This document shows positions 60,578-64,000 of a stretch of DNA of 64,000 bases, piece after piece. The stretch comes from Micromonospora sp. ATCC 39149. GTDB lineage: Bacteria > Actinomycetota > Actinomycetes > Mycobacteriales > Micromonosporaceae. Position 1 is the first letter of the stretch, and the number at the start of each line of letters is the position of its first letter. The notes beneath the pieces were generated by a model. The model was given only the letters and a program-made list of their open reading frames with translations, searched no databases and was not told the DNA's origin. The stretch is taken from assembly GCF_000158815.1 (NCBI RefSeq), contig NZ_GG657738.1, positions 1,378,936 to 1,442,935 of the forward strand, given 5' to 3'. The position numbers and the translations under genes are program-made.

Positions 60578-62716
60578 GTGGCTGCCAACCGACCCGAGCA
60601 ACCCGCACTCAACTGGTCCGACCTCGACCGCCGGGCCGTGGATCTCGTCCGCGTGCTGGCCATGGACGCCGTGGAGAAATCCGGTAACGGCCACCCAGGC
60701 ACAGCGATGAGCCTCGCGCCTGCGGCATACCTCCTCTTCAACCGGGTGATGCGGCACAACCCGGCCGACCCGAACTGGCCGGGCCGGGACCGGTTCGTGC
60801 TCTCGGCCGGCCACTCCAGCCTGACCCTCTACATCCAGCTCTTCCTCTCCGGCTACCCGCTGGCCCTGGACGACCTCAAGTCGCTGCGGCAGTGGGGCTC
60901 GCTCACCCCGGGCCACCCCGAGCACGGGCACACCCCGGGCGTGGAGACCACCACCGGCCCGCTCGGGCAGGGCCTGGGCAACGCCGTCGGCATGGCCATG
61001 GCGGCCCGCCGCGAGCGCGGCCTGTTCGACCCGGAGACCGAGCCCGGCGCGTCGGTCTTCGACCACGACGTGTGGTGCATCGCCTCAGACGGTGACATCG
61101 AGGAGGGCATCAGCCACGAGGCCAGCGCCCTGGCCGGGCACCAGCAGCTGGGCAACCTCTGCGTGATCTACGACGACAACGAGATCTCGATCGAGGACGA
61201 CACCCGCATCGCCAAGAGCGAGGACGTCGCGGCCCGCTACGAGGCGTACGGCTGGCACGTGCAGACCGTCGACTGGCGCACCGGCGACGCCGACCAGGGC
61301 GACTACCACGAGGACGTCGAGGCCCTGCACCGGGCGCTGCTGGCGGCGAAGGCCGAGACCGGTCGCCCCTCCTTCGTCGCGCTGCGCACCATCATCGGCT
61401 GGCCCGCGCCGAACAAGAAGAACACCGGCAAGATCCACGGCTCGGCGCTGGGCGCGACCGAGGTGGCCGCCACCAAGGAGCTCCTGGGCTTCGACCCGGC
61501 GCAGAGCTTCCAGGTCGACGAGGACGTCCTCGGTCACGCCCGCCGGGTCCTGGAGCGCGGCGCGGCGACGCAGCAGGAGTGGGAGCGGGCGTACGAGGGC
61601 TGGGCGAAGGCCAACCCGGAGCGCAAGGCGCTGTGGGACCGGATGTCGCAGCGGGTCCTCCCGGAGGGCTGGACCGAGGCGCTGCCGACCTTCCCCGCCG
61701 ACGCCAAGGGCGTGGCCACCCGGGCCGCGTCCGGCAAGGTGCTGGAGGCCCTCGCACCGGTGCTGCCGGAGTTGTGGGGTGGCTCGGCCGACCTGGCCGA
61801 GAGCAACAACACCACCATGAAGGGCGAGCCGTCGTTCGTCCCGGCGGTGCACGCGACCAAGGACTTCCCGGGCCACGAGTACGGCCGCACCCTGCACTTC
61901 GGCATCCGCGAGCACGCCATGGGCGCGATCCTCAACGGCATCGCCCTGCACGGCGGGACCCGCCCCTACGGCGGCACGTTCCTGGTGTTCAGCGACTACA
62001 TGCGCCCGTCGGTGCGGCTCGCCGCGCTGATGAAGCTGCCGGTGGTCTACGTCTGGACGCACGACTCGATCGGCCTCGGCGAGGACGGCCCGACCCACCA
62101 GCCGGTGGAGCACCTGACCGCGCTGCGCGCCATCCCCGGCCTGGACGTGGTCCGCCCGGCCGACGCCAACGAGACCGCCTGGGCCTGGCGGCAGGCCCTG
62201 GAGCACACCGACCGGCCGACTGCGCTGGCGCTGAGCCGGCAGGCCCTGCCGACGCTGGACCGGTCGACCCTGGCCGGCGCCGAGGGCGTCGCCAAGGGCG
62301 GCTACGTGCTGGCCGAGGCGTCCAACGGCAAGCCGCAGGTCATCATCATCGGCACCGGCTCGGAGGTGCAGCTCTGCCTCACCGCGCGGGAGCGGCTGGA
62401 GGCCGACGGCACCCCCACCCGGGTGGTGTCGATGCCCTGCCAGGAGTGGTTCTACGAGCAGGACGAGGCGTACCGGGAGTCGGTGCTGCCGCGCGGGGTA
62501 AAGGCCCGGGTGAGCGTGGAGGCGGGCATCGCGATGTCCTGGCGGGGGGTCGTCGGCGACTCCGGCGAGAGCGTCAGCATCGAGCACTACGGCGCGAGCG
62601 CCCCGCACACCGTGCTCTTCGAGCAGTTCGGCTTCAACCCCGACCGGATCGTGGCCGCCGCGCACGCGGCACTCACCCGGGTGGGCGACATCACCGGTTT
62701 CACGACCGGCAACTGA
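60578..62716 (+). CDS. tkt: transketolase
   Basis: 712 residues from a GTG behind GAGGAG. The thiamine diphosphate motif runs from [18 protein letters not shown] to [14 protein letters not shown] (about 168-207). Catalytic His residues are in [10 protein letters not shown] and [10 protein letters not shown], and the Glu in [10 protein letters not shown]. It moves two-carbon units in the pentose phosphate pathway. Followed by tal after an 17-base gap, so likely one operon. A candidate -10 (TAGGGT) lies about 45 bases upstream. Confidence 0.97.
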   Translation: MAANRPEQPALNWSDLDRRAVDLVRVLAMDAVEKSGNGHPGTAMSLAPAAYLLFNRVMRHNPADPNWPGRDRFVLSAGHSSLTLYIQLFLSGYPLALDDLKSLRQWGSLTPGHPEHGHTPGVETTTGPLGQGLGNAVGMAMAARRERGLFDPETEPGASVFDHDVWCIASDGDIEEGISHEASALAGHQQLGNLCVIYDDNEISIEDDTRIAKSEDVAARYEAYGWHVQTVDWRTGDADQGDYHEDVEALHRALLAAKAETGRPSFVALRTIIGWPAPNKKNTGKIHGSALGATEVAATKELLGFDPAQSFQVDEDVLGHARRVLERGAATQQEWERAYEGWAKANPERKALWDRMSQRVLPEGWTEALPTFPADAKGVATRAASGKVLEALAPVLPELWGGSADLAESNNTTMKGEPSFVPAVHATKDFPGHEYGRTLHFGIREHAMGAILNGIALHGGTRPYGGTFLVFSDYMRPSVRLAALMKLPVVYVWTHDSIGLGEDGPTHQPVEHLTALRAIPGLDVVRPADANETAWAWRQALEHTDRPTALALSRQALPTLDRSTLAGAEGVAKGGYVLAEASNGKPQVIIIGTGSEVQLCLTARERLEADGTPTRVVSMPCQEWFYEQDEAYRESVLPRGVKARVSVEAGIAMSWRGVVGDSGESVSIEHYGASAPHTVLFEQFGFNPDRIVAAAHAALTRVGDITGFTTGN

Positions 62717-62733
62717 AGGGGAGCGAGGACGGC

Positions 62734-63912
62734 ATGACGGACAGGCTCAGCGAACTCACCGCCGCCGGGGTGGCGGTCTGGCTCGACGATCTCTCCCGGG
62801 TACGGCTGAGCTCCGGCGGGCTGGACCAGCTCCGCCGGGAGCAGCACGTGGTTGGGGTCACCACCAACCCGACGATCTTCGCCAAGGCGCTCGCCGACGC
62901 CGACACCTACGACTGGCAGCTGCGTGACCTCGCCACCCGTGGGGTGGAGGTGGAGGAGGCGGTGCGCATGCTCACCACGTACGACGTGCGGTGGGCGTGC
63001 GACGTGATGCGCCCGTCGTACGACGGCAGCCAGGGCGTCGACGGCCGGGTCTCCATCGAGGTGGACCCGCGGCTGGCGCACGAGACGGAGAAGACGGTCG
63101 CCGAGGCCAAGGCCCTGTGGTGGCTGGTCGACCGACCGAACCTCTACATCAAGATCCCGGCCACCGAGGCGGGCCTGCCGGCGATCACCGCGACCCTGGC
63201 CGAGGGGATCAGCGTCAACGTGACGCTGATCTTCGGCCTGGACCGCTACTCGCAGGTGATGGAGGCGTTCCTCGCCGGCCTGGAGCAGGCCAAGGCCAAC
63301 GGCCACGACCTGTCGAAGATCGGCTCGGTGGCTTCGTTCTTCGTCTCCCGCGTCGACAGCGAGGTCGACAAGCGGCTGGAGAAGATCGGCTCCGACGAGG
63401 CCAAGGCGCTGCGCGGCAAGGCCGCAGTGGCCAACGCCCAGCTCGCGTACGAGCGCTACGGCGAGGTGTTCTCCTCCGACCGGTGGCAGGCCCTCGCCGA
63501 CGCCGGGGCGCACCCGCAGCGCCCGCTGTGGGCGTCCACCTCCACGAAGAACCCGGACTACCGGGACGTCATCTACGTCGAGGAGCTGATCGCCCCCGGC
63601 ACGGTCAACACGATGCCGGAGTCGGTGATCCACGCGTACGCCGACCACGGCGAGACGCGCGGGGACACCATCACCGGCGCGTACGACGCGGCGCGGGGGG
63701 TCTTCGCGGACCTGGAGTCGGTCGGCGTCGACATGTCCGACGTGATCGCCGTCCTGGAGCAGGAGGGCGTGGAGAAGTTCGAGGCGAGCTGGCAGGAACT
63801 GCTCGACGGGGTGCGCAGGTCGCTCGCCGCGGCGGGCCAGGGTACCGGACGGCCCGGCCAGGCCGCCCAGGGCAACGCGGACGCGGCCCAGAAGGCGGGG
63901 GGCAACGCGTGA
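62734..63912 (+). CDS. tal: transaldolase
   Basis: 392 residues. The Schiff-base Lys is in LYIKIPAT near 140, with the TTNPTIF start and [11 protein letters not shown]. This is the actinobacterial-type transaldolase. The C-terminal ~25 residues are Gly/Gln/Ala-rich and not part of the barrel. It transfers dihydroxyacetone units from sedoheptulose-7-phosphate. Preceded by a GGGGAGCGAGGAC ribosome-binding region. A very strong hairpin directly after the stop ends the operon. Confidence 0.96.
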   Translation: MTDRLSELTAAGVAVWLDDLSRVRLSSGGLDQLRREQHVVGVTTNPTIFAKALADADTYDWQLRDLATRGVEVEEAVRMLTTYDVRWACDVMRPSYDGSQGVDGRVSIEVDPRLAHETEKTVAEAKALWWLVDRPNLYIKIPATEAGLPAITATLAEGISVNVTLIFGLDRYSQVMEAFLAGLEQAKANGHDLSKIGSVASFFVSRVDSEVDKRLEKIGSDEAKALRGKAAVANAQLAYERYGEVFSSDRWQALADAGAHPQRPLWASTSTKNPDYRDVIYVEELIAPGTVNTMPESVIHAYADHGETRGDTITGAYDAARGVFADLESVGVDMSDVIAVLEQEGVEKFEASWQELLDGVRRSLAAAGQGTGRPGQAAQGNADAAQKAGGNA

Positions 63913-63967
63913 CCGACGGTCGCGGGGACGCCCCGGGGCACCGCCCCGGGGCGCCCCGCGCCGTCGG
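63913..63967 (+). terminator. nested hairpin terminator after tal
   Basis: Three nested stems pair 63913-63919 with 63961-63967, 63923-63927 with 63954-63958 and 63929-63939 with 63943-63953, 23 bp in all, with a 3-base loop. It begins directly after the tal stop. Confidence 0.85.
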
Positions 63968-64000
63968 CCCGTCCTCCTCGGGTCGCGCCGCCGGCTGCCC

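Noticed and set aside
63909..64000. A gene starting with GTG 63909 that overlaps the tal stop
   Set aside because: The sequence directly after the stop is a 23-bp nested hairpin, which fits a terminator better than coding DNA. The frame reaches the window edge, so it cannot be fully excluded.

Overview
The window is chromosomal DNA of a very GC-rich actinobacterium, most likely a Micromonospora or close relative (Micromonosporaceae). The grounds are codon bias, many GTG starts, 1-4 base stop/start overlaps, a Cvn-type conservon, an actinobacterial suf operon and strong GC hairpin terminators. No rRNA, tRNA, CRISPR array, insertion sequence or prophage was seen. LAYOUT. 1-5.7 kb: end of a FlK-like hotdog thioesterase, a metallo-beta-lactamase-fold hydrolase, a PfkB sugar kinase, a secreted lytic polysaccharide monooxygenase (AA10+CBM2) and asparagine synthase. 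5.8-17.7 kb: Xaa-Pro aminopeptidase, two tandem cell-surface beta-helix genes whose last ~1.36 kb are the same in sequence, a giant secreted amylopullulanase and a membrane-anchored CBM2 protein. 17.7-21.2 kb: a permuted papain-fold protein, then a decay zone holding a frameshifted small membrane gene and three broken XRE-type regulators. 21.3-26.2 kb: glycerophosphodiesterase, DedA protein, aconitase. 26.2-34.4 kb, all on the minus strand: a P450 / class I terpene synthase / class II (DxDTT) cyclase operon, then a conservon (cvnABCD). 34.8-37.7 kb: DUF2630, RIO kinase, HAD phosphatase and a TetR regulator that looks like AcnR. 37.8-40.0 kb: a three-gene TIGR04222 / DUF692 / SCO6045-C-terminal-like cassette with a broken DUF692 gene. 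40.1-49.6 kb: SDR, Mug glycosylase, ABC exporter, enoyl-CoA hydratase, small HTH protein, ABC-F ATPase, zinc metallopeptidase, acVLRF1 release factor and LysE exporter. 49.9-56.7 kb: complete suf operon (sufR-B-D-Rieske-C-S-U-T). 56.9-63.9 kb: heme A synthase, ATP-grasp pair, heme O synthase, transketolase and transaldolase, ending in a strong terminator. HOW IT FITS TOGETHER. As I recall the Mycobacterium order, the acn / acnR / echA / HTH / ABC-F / suf / ctaA / ctaB / tkt / tal backbone is an old syntenic block. Here an 11-kb segment carrying the diterpenoid operon and conservon lies between acnA and its putative repressor acnR, yet both genes keep a near-identical 19-bp putative operator. 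The genes most worth follow-up are the terpenoid-conservon pair, the TIGR04222/DUF692 peptide-modification-like cassette, and the homogenised beta-helix duplication.
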